From: Stichopus chloronotus
Lineage: Eukaryota > Echinodermata > Holothuroidea > Aspidochirotida > Stichopodidae
Direction: 5' to 3'
Assembly (NCBI GenBank): GCA_021234535.1
Contig: CM037843.1
Location: forward strand, 32,799,200 to 32,863,199
DNA length: 64,000 nt
A program made the position numbers and the translations under genes. The notes beneath the pieces are model-generated. The model was given only the letters and a program-made list of their open reading frames with translations. It was not told the origin of the DNA and searched no databases. This document shows, one piece after another, positions 63,481 to 64,000 of the stretch. How positions within the stretch are numbered: the stretch's first letter is position 1; each line of letters starts with the position of its first letter.

Positions 63481-64000
63481 TTTAAATGACGTTGATCTGT
63501 TTACAATAAGGGACCAGCTGCTAATTAAAACTCAGTTGGTTTAGAAATTTATGAGAAACATAATTACCAGCTGTCTCCACACAACTAAGGCATGTCCCAC
63601 TACTGTACAATGCCAGGAACCACTTGTAACCTCTCATCCCACCCCTACGTCAGCCCCGCAGGTGCCTTCTCAAACCCAAACCAAAATCCAAAAGTGCTTG
63701 TTGCAGAGATACCTACTACCAGATATGACCGCACACACATTGCTGTGCCACACACATTGTTGCACCGATGAATAAATGCATGAAGCTCAACAAATCATCA
63801 CTTTTTGACTTGACGTGTACAGTATGTACAGTAGCACACACATTTATGATCATCTCACAGTTCCAAATATTCCCTCAGGTATGGTGTTAAAAGTACCTAA
63901 ATAGAAGTTAGCACATGGAAGCATAGTGCATTTGTTATAAAGAGACAGGTAAGATAGAAGTGAAGTAAAGTCTCTTGATTTATGGCAAGGAATATGAAAT

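Larger units (their letters stand above)
54388..64000 (-). other. Upstream intron or 5' flank of the TJAP1/BEGAIN-like gene
   Basis: An acceptor directly abuts the exon at 54387, so at least one more exon (5' UTR or coding) must lie to the right. I found no convincing one. The stretch holds two MITE copies (55000-55350, 62630-63000), a C-rich tract near 58034-58310, an inverted repeat region at 61641-62055 and a degenerate monomer at 63300-63480. No promoter could be identified. Confidence 0.5.

Noticed and set aside
63551..63775. Pro/Thr-rich 74-codon frame
   Set aside because: Low-complexity composition, no family match, no gene context.

Overview
This window is AT-rich, gene-poor metazoan DNA. 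It has exons bounded by GT..AG introns, a 5'-truncated LINE, a tRNA-derived SINE, miniature inverted-repeat transposons and many decayed minisatellites. There is no operon, ribosome binding site or CRISPR array. The repeat flavour suggests a marine invertebrate, and an echinoderm or another invertebrate deuterostome is my best guess, but nothing in the window proves the taxon.

One protein-coding gene is supported. It lies on the minus strand and covers most of the window. Four short exons (54387-54324, 23637-23468, 20045-19979, 4501-4394) have consensus splice sites and compatible phases (0, 2, 0, 0). Joined, they give 129 codons of N-terminal coiled coil that I recognise as the TJAP1 (Pilt) / BEGAIN family of junction and synapse scaffold-associated proteins. 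The introns are about 30.7, 3.4 and 15.5 kb. The rest of the protein should lie to the left of base 1, and the promoter and any 5' UTR exons to the right of 54387.

Repeats by region: 405-2097 is a tandem-repeat unit flanked by TATCGATA clusters. 5126-5400 is a ~50-bp minisatellite. 7537-8190 is a truncated LINE. 8820-9258, 17105-18775, 35430-35790 and 63300-63480 belong to one repeat family with ~145-190-bp monomers; three of these copies end in a microsatellite plus a hairpin. 14584-14965 is a SINE. 15412-15652 is a palindromic repeat. 16917-18863 is an element with hAT-like ends. 38720-38970, 43550-44450 and 50140-50830 are further tandem arrays. 45590-46180, 55000-55350 and 62630-63000 are copies of one MITE family. 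61641-62055 holds a repeat with an inverted copy.

The most striking object is the array at 17105-18700. About eleven ~145-bp monomers each carry, on the minus strand, up to four consecutive AGGTCA half-sites spaced 1, 4 and 4 bases apart (DR1-DR4-DR4). This is the layout of nuclear hormone receptor binding sites. The array sits between termini that start CAGGATTGTT, with a 7/8-matching 8-bp target duplication, inside the second-largest intron of the scaffold gene.

Most other open reading frames look like chance frames in AT-rich intron sequence and are not listed as genes.
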